Source: Candidatus Latescibacterota bacterium
Lineage (GTDB): Bacteria; Latescibacterota; UBA2968
Direction of reading: 5' to 3'
Length of the DNA: 64,000 nucleotides
Assembly: GCA_022823725.1 (NCBI GenBank)
Contig: JAJEHL010000010.1
Coordinates: 1-64,000, forward strand
In this document: positions 10,001-17,123 of the stretch, one piece after another
How the letters are laid out: each line of letters opens with the position of its first letter
Numbering within the stretch: the stretch's first letter is position 1
Made by a program: the position numbers and the translations under genes
The notes under the pieces: generated by a model
Told to the model about the DNA's origin: nothing
The model's database searches: none
Seen by the model: only the letters and a program-made list of their open reading frames with translations

Positions 10001-10222
10001 AAGGCAACGGGAACAGAGCAAAGACGCGGGCGAGGGAATGTTGGCCAACCCGAGGTCGCGCTGTCCTATACACAAGTGGGCAACAGCGATTGGGAACGCT
10101 TGCCCCTCGAAGTACACCTCGAACACGCACATGCAGGGCAAAATCGCCTTTTTGTAATTATTGAGGATCTCGTCGCGGGGACACGAGTGGCAAAGGATAC
10201 TTTTTTTCAGTATATTCGATAA
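7028..10222 (+). CDS. large periplasmic protein: two CsgG-like domains, TPRs and a GWxTD domain
   Basis: This 1064-residue protein starts with a signal peptide (about 1-28). Two similar alpha/beta units follow (about 30-165 and 195-335), each with 'YLLTGS'- or 'AILTGS'-type and 'LIDLQTGIIVW' or 'LIDVETGQILW' segments, as in CsgG/TolB-N-like envelope proteins. TPR-like helices follow (about 345-500, e.g. 'GLLKQAEEAFEKAMIFPDAL'). A GWxTD domain (about 575-700) includes 'YNERQLTHYERVWMARW' and 'RRGEVYIRYGEPD', in which the name-giving motif has drifted to YPWDRRG. The C-terminal 330 residues are beta-rich. GWxTD proteins are secreted or outer-membrane proteins of unknown function. The ATG at 7028 follows GGAAGG; an overlapping TTG lies 3 nt upstream. 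Confidence 0.75.
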   Translation: MLLLKRKIFYWVCLFVLSVLLLPVSAFSQSPATFRLAIAPFYSPYNGDYGVYMADRIAYELYRRAYHPALGRARFVLIETDVSTGDINQVDKQLPPQMREFLSKRVPATYLLTGSVAFTGIYTIKLKLIDLQTGIIVWTGDARDNPAWVWTRAHRSVGEIPAVEVRSSLGFAEEETPVPAPESEHLSHHILMQPLHTTEYLPLAADCEMHFKNAIQRDGLFSLVPGALKGRQGRERFARISPDLRRQASETTLAEAILTGSLLVLGKDGSMDNFGVVLRLIDVETGQILWIGSSTGRRVWRWDKIADIVSATIGRLGEDFAQYGAGAAETQIAALRDHAKDGKSWSVLGHAYLDRGLLKQAEEAFEKAMIFPDALAEASAGKGLVLLRRGGRFNDGVQALRSAIRTDPDYLDAYSYLAQALLDQGMVDGVKIAENAIRRDSTYLPPYRVLGDWYADREDHQRARTFYRAYLTRNPDDEVAERLGRSLLQLKNYRDIDRFIAPIARDKPEASHLLPIMAIKALRVKRFEESTQLFERFLAQINARERQLYDDIQLLLLDEEIETYRALDEAEKRNYMARFWRAKNPNLSSAYNERQLTHYERVWMARWAFGRENYPWDRRGEVYIRYGEPDYRARSGWISSLPPTRVQEVKEKVYRELYRDPNDSELIGPVFPIRSDRGFAAERAREALDISDQNSFGSVERSRGETARSDPSQEVYAPVTTQHDRSIVPWESWVYTEVDGGMVIDFTRELGGVSGFDFAPIPPIPPTMLRDNIRIAEHAPAIRYKNATVSQSDEFRKAPRLSLGTFYFDLADFRGSAGRTRVDIIYSIPLENLLVVTDGQQPQVVLERAVALADSAYRVVYRNAQKVQHFVDTSNVITREVVDITRQDVPAGMYHLTLTVTDAMTARQGVFAIDVTIDEYDEEQLHISDLMLVKSLSDTLRDTRFRRGNWQVVPNPRRTVRAPNPLAFYCEVYNLAKDEFGQTRYRVTTAVKATGTEQRRGRGNVGQPEVALSYTQVGNSDWERLPLEVHLEHAHAGQNRLFVIIEDLVAGTRVAKDTFFQYIR

Positions 10223-10302
10223 AAGCAATCCACTTAATTTTTTTAGGCTGACTGATTGACAGAAATGCGAGCATTGCTTAAGTTTGCTTGAAGGAGAGGA
10301 AA

Positions 10303-10653
10303 ATGGAAAAGCCAGATTTTAGCGAAGATGATCGCATATTGTCCGTTTTGACGGATAATGCGGATATTGAGGCGTTTAGCAATCTGATGGAACACGCACA
10401 CGAGCAAGGCGTTAGTGCGGCTGATTTTATTCGCGAAGAACCCCGGCGCACCTCTCGAAAGCGCATTCGCAAGCTCTGCCTGAAAAACCGCAAACGATCC
10501 CTGCAGGTGATGTTCCAATCCGTCATCAAATCGCTATGGGATCGCCCTGTTACCGACACCTCGGTTGTCGAATCCCTGTATGGGGGAATGCCTCCACAAT
10601 TTGGAAAGCCCCACCGCAATGGTCATATCAACAAAAGGAATAAGGGTGAATAA
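10303..10653 (+). CDS. hypothetical protein (116 aa)
   Basis: I do not recognise this protein. It is mostly helical, with an acidic first third (DFSEDDRILSVLTDNADIEA) and a strongly basic middle (RRTSRKRIRKLCLKNRKR, about 49-66) that could bind nucleic acid. The ATG at 10303 has a good AAGGAGAGG upstream. It heads a run of closely spaced genes (next gene, ruvX, mltG, helicase), and its stop codon overlaps the GTG start of the next gene. Confidence 0.6.
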   Translation: MEKPDFSEDDRILSVLTDNADIEAFSNLMEHAHEQGVSAADFIREEPRRTSRKRIRKLCLKNRKRSLQVMFQSVIKSLWDRPVTDTSVVESLYGGMPPQFGKPHRNGHINKRNKGE

Positions 10654-10822
10654 TCCACTGATCCTTCGGGCACATATCGATGAAATAGAATCCCTTAGAG
10701 ACGACCTGTTGCCATCTGCAAAACGCGGACAGGGCGATGCGCGTGAACTCGCGATTGTCCTCCACAAGATTGCAATGGAAAAGCGGGATCGTTTGCGAGG
10801 GCATACGAACAAACAACCCTGA
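10646..10822 (+). CDS. small hypothetical protein (58 aa)
   Basis: This short frame is wedged between the 116-aa unknown (8-nt overlap) and ruvX (2-nt gap). The GTG at 10646 has AAGGAATAAGG upstream; an ATG at 10619 would add nine residues but lacks such a site. The product is helical and charged (RAHIDEIESLRDDLLPSAKR), with no recognised domain. The overlap and the good ribosome-binding site are the main reasons to believe it; its role is unknown. Confidence 0.5.
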   Translation: MNNPLILRAHIDEIESLRDDLLPSAKRGQGDARELAIVLHKIAMEKRDRLRGHTNKQP

Positions 10823-10824
10823 TT

Positions 10825-11244
10825 ATGGCGCGTATTCTATCCGTTGACTTTGGCAGGAGCCGCATTGGGCTTGCAGTATGCGACGAATTGCAAATTTCTG
10901 TTCGGGGATTGCCCACACTCAAAGTTCGCAATTTCAATGACAGTATAGCAAGGGTCGCACAGGTCGCGGGGGATCAGGCAGCAGAGGAAGTGGTGGTTGG
11001 CTTGCCCTTAAACATGGATGGCAGCCGTGGGGACATGGCGCAGGTCGCAGAAAATTTCGCTTCTCAACTCGCTGTTTTGTGCAATATACCAGTTCGCATG
11101 TTTGATGAACGACTTTCATCGGTAGGAGCAAAACGAGAGTTGCATACCATAAAAAGAAAAAAACGCAAAGGAGAAGTAGATCGCCTGGCTGCTGTATTAA
11201 TCCTTGAAACCTATTTGCAGCGCAAAGGAAGATACCTCTCATGA
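10825..11244 (+). CDS. ruvX: RuvX/YqgF-type Holliday junction resolvase-like nuclease
   Basis: The 139-residue product has the YqgF/RNase H fold landmarks: 'LSVDFGRSRIGLAVCD' with Asp8, 'EEVVVGLPLNMDGSRGD', 'MFDERLSS' (Asp94), and a C-terminal Asp in 'GEVDRLAAVLILETYLQ' (Asp119). This family acts in 16S rRNA 5'-end maturation or Holliday-junction processing. Its size matches the family (about 135-150). The stop codon overlaps the mltG start in an ATGA, so the two genes are translationally coupled; yqgF-mltG pairing is common in bacteria. Confidence 0.92.
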   Translation: MARILSVDFGRSRIGLAVCDELQISVRGLPTLKVRNFNDSIARVAQVAGDQAAEEVVVGLPLNMDGSRGDMAQVAENFASQLAVLCNIPVRMFDERLSSVGAKRELHTIKRKKRKGEVDRLAAVLILETYLQRKGRYLS

Positions 11245-12266
11245 AACGATTTCTCTTTATTTTAAGCATTGTGCCTATTGTATGCATTTTGGGTGCTTGT
11301 ATAGGGGTTTTTATTTTAAATCGGCCAACGGGAGCAGGAAAGAAAGAGGTCGAAGTTCGGCATGGGGCAACAGTAAAACAAATCAGTCAACAACTCTATC
11401 GGAAACGCCTGGTCCACAGCCCGCGCCTGCTGCAGTTTTTCGCACAGATCAATGGGAGCAGTCGCCGTCTGAAGGCCGGTATTCATCCCTTCAATGGACG
11501 GATGACAACCTGGGAGGTTTTGCTCGAATTGGAACGTCCGCGCGATGTCACGCAAAATGTTACGATCCTCGAGGGTTTAGAAAAAAAACAAGTTGCGGCG
11601 ATCCTATCGGAAAAATTAAATCTCGACCAAAAAAAATTGCTGTTGCTAATGCACAGTCCCACTTTTTGCAAAACCCTTTCCGTACAGGCCAAAGACCTGG
11701 AAGGCTATTTGTTTCCCGAGACCTATAATTTTTCGACAACAGTATCGGAACAACAAGTTCTGCGCAGGATAGTTGAGCATTGTCGCGCTGTTTTTGATGA
11801 GCGGCTCCAGAGACGCGCAGAGGAACTCGAAATGAGCATTCACGAGGTGATCACCCTCGCATCTATTATCGAGGGGGAAACCAGTTGGGATTCCGAGCGA
11901 GATACGATTGCGGCAGTTTATCACAATCGCCTTAAAAAAGGCATGCGTCTGCAAGCCGATCCCACGGTGCAATATGCTCTTCCCGGTGAACCCCGGCGAC
12001 TATTTTATAGGGATTATAGATACGATTCGCCCTATAATACCTATCGCCATGCGGGACTCCCACCCGGGCCGATTAACAGTCCTGGGCGCGCATCTATCGA
12101 GGCTGCTCTTTTTCCCGCTGATATCGATTATTTGTATTTTGTCGCTACCGGCGAAGGCGGCCATATTTTTACACGTACTTTGCAAGAGCACGCGACTGCA
12201 AAAAAAAGGACTGCGGCTACACGAGAAAATACCTGGAAAAAAAGAAAACTGGTAACAGGGGATTAG
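11241..12266 (+). CDS. mltG: endolytic murein transglycosylase MltG (YceG-like)
   Basis: The 341-residue product has one N-terminal membrane segment (about 5-27). A LysM-like region (VEVRHGATVKQISQQLYRK) follows, then the YceG catalytic domain with 'LEGYLFPETYNF', 'ASIIEGETSWDSERDTIA' (catalytic Glu region, 211-213), 'RLKKGMRLQADPTVQYAL' and 'YNTYRHAGLPPGPI'. MltG cleaves nascent glycan strands and sets their length at the periplasmic face of the inner membrane. The C-terminus is basic and low-complexity (AKKRTAATRENTWKKRK). It is coupled to ruvX by a 4-nt overlap. Confidence 0.93.
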   Translation: MKRFLFILSIVPIVCILGACIGVFILNRPTGAGKKEVEVRHGATVKQISQQLYRKRLVHSPRLLQFFAQINGSSRRLKAGIHPFNGRMTTWEVLLELERPRDVTQNVTILEGLEKKQVAAILSEKLNLDQKKLLLLMHSPTFCKTLSVQAKDLEGYLFPETYNFSTTVSEQQVLRRIVEHCRAVFDERLQRRAEELEMSIHEVITLASIIEGETSWDSERDTIAAVYHNRLKKGMRLQADPTVQYALPGEPRRLFYRDYRYDSPYNTYRHAGLPPGPINSPGRASIEAALFPADIDYLYFVATGEGGHIFTRTLQEHATAKKRTAATRENTWKKRKLVTGD

Positions 12267-12292
12267 GGCTTGGGGGCTTTGACAACTGACTT

Positions 12293-14461
12293 ATGTCTTC
12301 GATTCTCGATGGATTAAATGATCCACAACGCAAAGCTGTACAGGCTGTAGATGGTCCTGTACTCATTCTCGCGGGGGCGGGATCCGGCAAAACGCGTGTT
12401 TTGACGCGGCGTATCGCTTATCTGTTGAGTGAATGCGGTGTTGATCCGCGCCAGATCCTGGCGATGACTTTTACCAACAAAGCCGCGGGGGAAATGCGCG
12501 AGCGCGTTGAAGACTTGCTGCATCGTTCGTGCAACGCCATGTGGATTGGCACATTCCACAGTTTGTGTGCGCGTCTTTTGCGATCACAGGCCGAACGAGT
12601 GGGACTGAGGTCCAACTTTACGATTTACGATGCAACAGACCAACTCGCGCTTCTGCGACGGGTTATTGCTGATGAAGAACTTTCTGAACGCGATTTTCCT
12701 GCGCGTTTGATTCGCACGCGGATCAGCCAGGCGAAAAACCAGATGGTGGGAGTCGATGTGTTTGCCCAGCGAGCAAGTGCGTTTCGGGAACAAATAATCG
12801 CGCGCGTTTTTCGCCACTATCAGGATGCTCTAAAGCAGAATAATGCCGTAGATTTTGATGATTTGTTGACATTGAGCGTGGAGTTAATCCGCGATCACGA
12901 AGATGTGCGCCAAACTTATCAGACGCAGTTTTCACATATTTTAATCGACGAATATCAGGATACCAATCGCCCACAATACCTTTTTGCGCGTTATTTGGCC
13001 GAAGTTCATCAAAATATATGTGTTGTTGGCGATGACGATCAGAGCATCTATGCGTGGCGTGGCGCAGATATTCGCAATATTCTCGATTTTGAAGCCGATT
13101 ATCCCAACGCGCTTGTCGTGCGTCTGGAGCAAAACTACCGTTCGACGCAGATTATCCTGGATGCAGGCAATTCCCTGATTCGCAACAATGCGGGGCGCAA
13201 GGGAAAAGAACTGTGGACAGATCGTGCGCGCGGCGAGAAAATCCGTTTAAAAAGATGCGCCGATGAAGCAGAAGAAGCCCGTTGGATCTCCGGCGTAGCG
13301 CGAGACTTTAAGCGCGCGCATACCTACCGGGATATGGCGGTGCTCTATCGCACGAATGCACAGTCTCGCGCCCTTGAAGAAGGTTTTAGACGCGCCGATA
13401 TCCCGTATCAAATCGTGGGTGATGTGCGATTTTACGAGCGCAAGGAAGTCAAGGATGTACTCGCATATCTCAAATTGGTAGTCAATCCGCGAGATTCCAT
13501 CAGTTTTTGGCGCGTGATTAACACACCGCGCCGCGGTATTGGAAAGACATCTGCTGGACGGCTCAATGAGTTTGCCATGCGCGAGGGGCTTGCGCCATAT
13601 CAGGCACTTGCACATTTAGACGATATTGATACTATTCCGAAGCGCACAGCCAACGCGATGCAGCGGTTTTACGACATGATCAAGGATTTTCGCCAGGATA
13701 TGGAGACGATACCCGCGGATGAACTCGCGGCAAAAATTGTCGAAGAAACAGGATATTTGCGCGATTTTGAAAAACTCCTGCCAGAAGAAAAGATATCACG
13801 GAGTGATCATGTCAAGGAATTGCTGACGGATATTCTGCTTTTTGTCGAGCAGTCGGACGATGTTTCTTTAGAGGCGTATTTGCGAAAAGTTTCGCTGGTG
13901 ACAGATGTGGATCAGTGGGAAAACGCCGCAGATGCGGTCACGCTGATGACTCTGCACAGTGCCAAAGGACTGGAATTTCCCATTGTGTTTGTTGCCGGCC
14001 TGGAAGAAGGGCTGTTTCCGATTTTGCGACCTGCTGGCGATGAGGGCAATATGGAAGATGCGTTAGAGGAGGAACGCCGTCTTTTTTATGTGGGCATTAC
14101 GCGCGCCCAGGATCGGCTCTTTTTGTCCTATGCGATGCGAAGACAGCGATACGGCGGTGCGGTATCCTGTTCGGCCTCGCAGTTTTTGTCTGAGATCCCC
14201 GAAGACCTGCTCGATGCCGGTTTTAAGATCAGTGAGGTCAGCAGCATTCCACGCCGAAAATCGGGCAGAGAACCCGCCCGCCGGGTCAACCCGGGAGAAC
14301 CGTTTTTAATGGATGTCGGATCCTGGGTTGTACATCCCGCATGGGGACGCGGACAGATTCAAAGTCGCTCAGGGTCGGGACAGACAGCCAGGCTCAAAGT
14401 GCGATTTGACGGCGGGACCAAAACCCTTATGGTCAAATTTGCCAATCTTCAACCCGGATAG
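12293..14461 (+). CDS. UvrD/PcrA-type ATP-dependent DNA helicase
   Basis: This 722-residue superfamily 1A helicase shows the full set of motifs: Walker A 'GAGSGKT' (28-34), Ia 'AMTFTNKAAGEMRERV', II 'DEYQDTNRPQ' (Asp219), III 'VVGDDDQSIYAWRGAD', IV 'LEQNYRST', V 'TLHSAKGLEFPIVFVAGLEEG' and VI 'FYVGITRAQDRLFLSYA'. The C-terminal 60 residues resemble the PcrA C-terminal Tudor-like region (HPAWGRGQI). PcrA/UvrD act in excision repair and in clearing proteins from DNA. The size fits PcrA (about 720-740). gatC follows by 27 nt, a linkage also seen in Firmicutes. Confidence 0.93.
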   Translation: MSSILDGLNDPQRKAVQAVDGPVLILAGAGSGKTRVLTRRIAYLLSECGVDPRQILAMTFTNKAAGEMRERVEDLLHRSCNAMWIGTFHSLCARLLRSQAERVGLRSNFTIYDATDQLALLRRVIADEELSERDFPARLIRTRISQAKNQMVGVDVFAQRASAFREQIIARVFRHYQDALKQNNAVDFDDLLTLSVELIRDHEDVRQTYQTQFSHILIDEYQDTNRPQYLFARYLAEVHQNICVVGDDDQSIYAWRGADIRNILDFEADYPNALVVRLEQNYRSTQIILDAGNSLIRNNAGRKGKELWTDRARGEKIRLKRCADEAEEARWISGVARDFKRAHTYRDMAVLYRTNAQSRALEEGFRRADIPYQIVGDVRFYERKEVKDVLAYLKLVVNPRDSISFWRVINTPRRGIGKTSAGRLNEFAMREGLAPYQALAHLDDIDTIPKRTANAMQRFYDMIKDFRQDMETIPADELAAKIVEETGYLRDFEKLLPEEKISRSDHVKELLTDILLFVEQSDDVSLEAYLRKVSLVTDVDQWENAADAVTLMTLHSAKGLEFPIVFVAGLEEGLFPILRPAGDEGNMEDALEEERRLFYVGITRAQDRLFLSYAMRRQRYGGAVSCSASQFLSEIPEDLLDAGFKISEVSSIPRRKSGREPARRVNPGEPFLMDVGSWVVHPAWGRGQIQSRSGSGQTARLKVRFDGGTKTLMVKFANLQPG

Positions 14462-14488
14462 AATCACCATAATCAAACACTAATCACT

Positions 14489-14776
14489 ATGCCAGTTTCA
14501 AAAGATGATGTAAAAAAAGTGGCGCAACTTGCGCGCCTGGATTTCGCGCCGGAAGAAGAGGCGCAACTAATCGACGACTTGAACCGCATGCTCGAATATG
14601 TTGCGGCACTTGATCAACTCGATACAACAGAGGTCCCCCCGACAGCGCATGTACTCCCCCTGGAAAATGCGTTTCGGGACGATGTAATGGGGCAGTCATT
14701 GGATCGGTCGGACGCGCTGGCGAATGCCCCGCTTTCCGGACAAGGCCACTTTCGAGTCCCCAGAGTGATTGAATAA
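14489..14776 (+). CDS. gatC: Asp-tRNA(Asn)/Glu-tRNA(Gln) amidotransferase subunit C
   Basis: The 95-residue product matches GatC throughout: 'VSKDDVKKVAQLARL', 'LIDDLNRMLEYVAALDQLD' and the C-terminal 'GQGHFRVPRVIE'. GatC stabilises the GatA-GatB interface in transamidation of misacylated tRNAs. gatA and gatB are not in the window. An asparaginyl-tRNA synthetase is encoded at 47.2 kb, so the enzyme may be needed mainly for Gln-tRNA; this is inference. Confidence 0.93.
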   Translation: MPVSKDDVKKVAQLARLDFAPEEEAQLIDDLNRMLEYVAALDQLDTTEVPPTAHVLPLENAFRDDVMGQSLDRSDALANAPLSGQGHFRVPRVIE

Positions 14777-14836
14777 GCACAAGTGTCGGCGGTAAATTTC
14801 CGCCGATTTTCTTTTGTGAAATACAGGGAGGACAAT

Positions 14837-16618
14837 GTGAAAAAAAATGATCGCGAGCCAAAATACATCGTGGTTGCCGGGGGGGTGATCAGTGGCGTGG
14901 GGAAAGGACTCGCCACGGCTTCTATCGGTAAAATTTTGCAGTATTACGGCTATAAAACCACAGCCATAAAGATCGATCCCTATTTGAATTACGATGCCGG
15001 AACACTCAGGCCCACAGAACACGGCGAGGTGTGGGTCACGGATGACGGGGGCGAGATTGACCTCGATCTGGGCAACTACGAGCGGTTTCTCGGCCTGGAT
15101 TTACCCCGCACAAACAATCTTACAACCGGGCAAATTTACCACGCGGTTATCGAGCGCGAGCGGCGGGGCGAATATCTCGGACAGACCGTTCAGCCGATCC
15201 CGCATATTACTGACGAGATCAAAGATCGGGTTCAGCATGCGGCACAGGGATCCGATATCGCGCTGGTCGAAATTGGCGGCACCATTGGCGACGATGAGAA
15301 TATCCCATTTTTCTTTGCAATGAAGGGCCTGGAGCGGGAAATTGGCGAGGCCAATATTATGTATGTGCTGGTTAGCTATTTGCCCGTGCCCGATCATATC
15401 AACGAGATGAAAACCAAACCCACGCAACACGCAGTCAAACTGCTCAGCGGGCATGGCATGGTGCCCGACTTCATTATTTGCCGCGCCACGCGACCGATTG
15501 ATGAGGTGCGAAAACGCAAAATTGAGGTTTCGGCCAATATTCCAAAAGATCGCATTATTTCTGCACCAGACCTGGATATCGTGTATCAGGTCCCGATCCA
15601 TTATGAAAGCGAACAGGTCGGTGTTAAAATGCTCGCGCACCTGGGGCTGAAACCCAAAAAAGAACCCGACTGGACGCGGTGGACGCAGTTGGTACAGAAG
15701 ATCCGTCAGCCTTCACAGACTGTTAAAGTGGCAATGGTTGGGAAATATGTCGAGATCGGCGATTACGAATTTACCGATTCGTATATTTCTGTGAACCAAT
15801 CACTCGAACACGCCGGTGCTAATTTGGACACGCGCATCGACATTTCCTGGATCGATTCGGCCAGCCTCGAAATGGGGAGGGGCGAAGATGTGCTTGGAGA
15901 ATTTGATGGCATTATTGTGCCGGGAGCCTTTGGTGAAGGAGGGGCTGAAGGGGTGATTGAAGCCATTCGCTATGCGCGAGAAAACGGTCTGCCATTTCTC
16001 GGACTGTGTTATGGGCTTCAGATGGCCATTGTTGAATATGCGCGAAATGTGGTGGGGTTGAAAGATGCCAATTCAGCGGAAAATGATCCCGATACACCCC
16101 ATGCAGTGATCGATATTCAGATGAGCCAACGAGAAATTATTGAAGAAAGTCGTTTCGGCGGCACGATGCGCCTGGGGGGATATGTGGCTGTACTCCGCCG
16201 AGAGAGTGTCGTACTCGATCTGTATGAACGCACAGGGCGCTTGGAAGAAGACGCCTGGCGCATCGATCAACTGAGAAAGAATCCGGCTGAGGCTTTCCGC
16301 CTGGGTGTTCTTCTCGACAGCGAGCGCTGTGTGATTGAACGCCATCGTCATCGCTATGAAGTATCGCCCAAATTCGTCGATTTACTCGATGAATTTGGCC
16401 TGATTTTTTCCGGGTATCACCGTCGAGAAGATGGCACCAAACTCATGGAATTTATCGAGTTGCCCGATCATCCTTTTTTTGTGGCTACGCAAGCCCATCC
16501 CGAATTTAAGTCGCGCCTCGAACAACCAGCCCCTTTATTTTACGGTTTTGTAGAAGCTGTTGTCGCTCACGCAAAGGCTCGAGTTGGTGATACGTCAGTT
16601 TCTGAAAAAAGCGTCTGA
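14837..16618 (+). CDS. pyrG: CTP synthase, divergent long form
   Basis: This 593-residue CTP synthase makes CTP from UTP, ATP and glutamine. The synthetase half starts 'VVAGGVISGVGKGLATAS' and contains 'KIDPYLNYDAGTL' and 'TEHGEVWVTDDGGEIDLDLG'. The glutaminase half has 'GLCYG' with nucleophile Cys391 and the His554/Glu556 pair in 'AHPEFKSR'. It is about 45-55 residues longer than the usual 535-550, and its N-terminus differs from the commoner 'GVVSSLGKG' form. GTG at 14837 follows GGGAGGA at proper spacing; the frame is open to 14783 but without such a site. The 3' end overlaps lptC by 32 nt, tying it to the LPS-export genes. Confidence 0.93.
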   Translation: MKKNDREPKYIVVAGGVISGVGKGLATASIGKILQYYGYKTTAIKIDPYLNYDAGTLRPTEHGEVWVTDDGGEIDLDLGNYERFLGLDLPRTNNLTTGQIYHAVIERERRGEYLGQTVQPIPHITDEIKDRVQHAAQGSDIALVEIGGTIGDDENIPFFFAMKGLEREIGEANIMYVLVSYLPVPDHINEMKTKPTQHAVKLLSGHGMVPDFIICRATRPIDEVRKRKIEVSANIPKDRIISAPDLDIVYQVPIHYESEQVGVKMLAHLGLKPKKEPDWTRWTQLVQKIRQPSQTVKVAMVGKYVEIGDYEFTDSYISVNQSLEHAGANLDTRIDISWIDSASLEMGRGEDVLGEFDGIIVPGAFGEGGAEGVIEAIRYARENGLPFLGLCYGLQMAIVEYARNVVGLKDANSAENDPDTPHAVIDIQMSQREIIEESRFGGTMRLGGYVAVLRRESVVLDLYERTGRLEEDAWRIDQLRKNPAEAFRLGVLLDSERCVIERHRHRYEVSPKFVDLLDEFGLIFSGYHRREDGTKLMEFIELPDHPFFVATQAHPEFKSRLEQPAPLFYGFVEAVVAHAKARVGDTSVSEKSV

Positions 16619-17123
16619 GGTTCTGTTGTGTACCCTGTGTGCCTGCGCCTCTGCTGACCGGATAGAGCAAGCAGCGGATGACGCGCCGGTTAACCGGGAA
16701 ATGTGGCACTGGTCCACGCACATTACAGATCGAGGCAAATCCCGGGCGCAGGTTCGCGCTGGCTCGTTTCAACAGGTGTCGGAAGATGAACCCGCGCGGT
16801 TTTCCGATGGTGTTCGAGTTGTCTTTTTTAATGCCCAGGGCGATACGGTTTCCACACTGAGGGCTGAACGGGGTGAAATAAACGCATCGGGCGACGATAT
16901 GAAAGTGTTTGAATCTGTCGTGGTAGTCGCGCGAGACTGTACGCAATTACAAACGGATTCGCTGCGTTGGCAGCGCGATGAAAATCGCATTATGGGCGAG
17001 GGCCATGTGACGATTTCTCGGCCCGACGGCACAGAGACAGGGGTGGGTTTTAATGCATCATCGGACCTGAAACAGTGGACACTTTTATTTGTAAATACGC
17101 GGATGAGACGCAAAAAGCCGTGA
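16587..17123 (+). CDS. lptC: LPS export protein LptC
   Basis: The 178-residue product has a short hydrophobic N-terminus ending 'LCTLCAC', which may be a lipoprotein signal (Cys20) rather than the membrane anchor of E. coli LptC. The LptC beta-jellyroll follows: 'FSDGVRVVFFNAQGDTVSTL', 'AERGEIN', 'VFESVVVVARDCTQLQTDSL' and 'GEGHVTISRPDGT'. LptC passes LPS from the LptBFG ABC complex to LptA. GTG at 16587 is chosen because it gives a normal signal sequence and has AAAGG upstream; a TTG at 16560 is the longer alternative. It overlaps pyrG (32 nt) and the lptA-like gene (GTGA). Confidence 0.85.
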   Translation: MIRQFLKKASEVLLCTLCACASADRIEQAADDAPVNREMWHWSTHITDRGKSRAQVRAGSFQQVSEDEPARFSDGVRVVFFNAQGDTVSTLRAERGEINASGDDMKVFESVVVVARDCTQLQTDSLRWQRDENRIMGEGHVTISRPDGTETGVGFNASSDLKQWTLLFVNTRMRRKKP

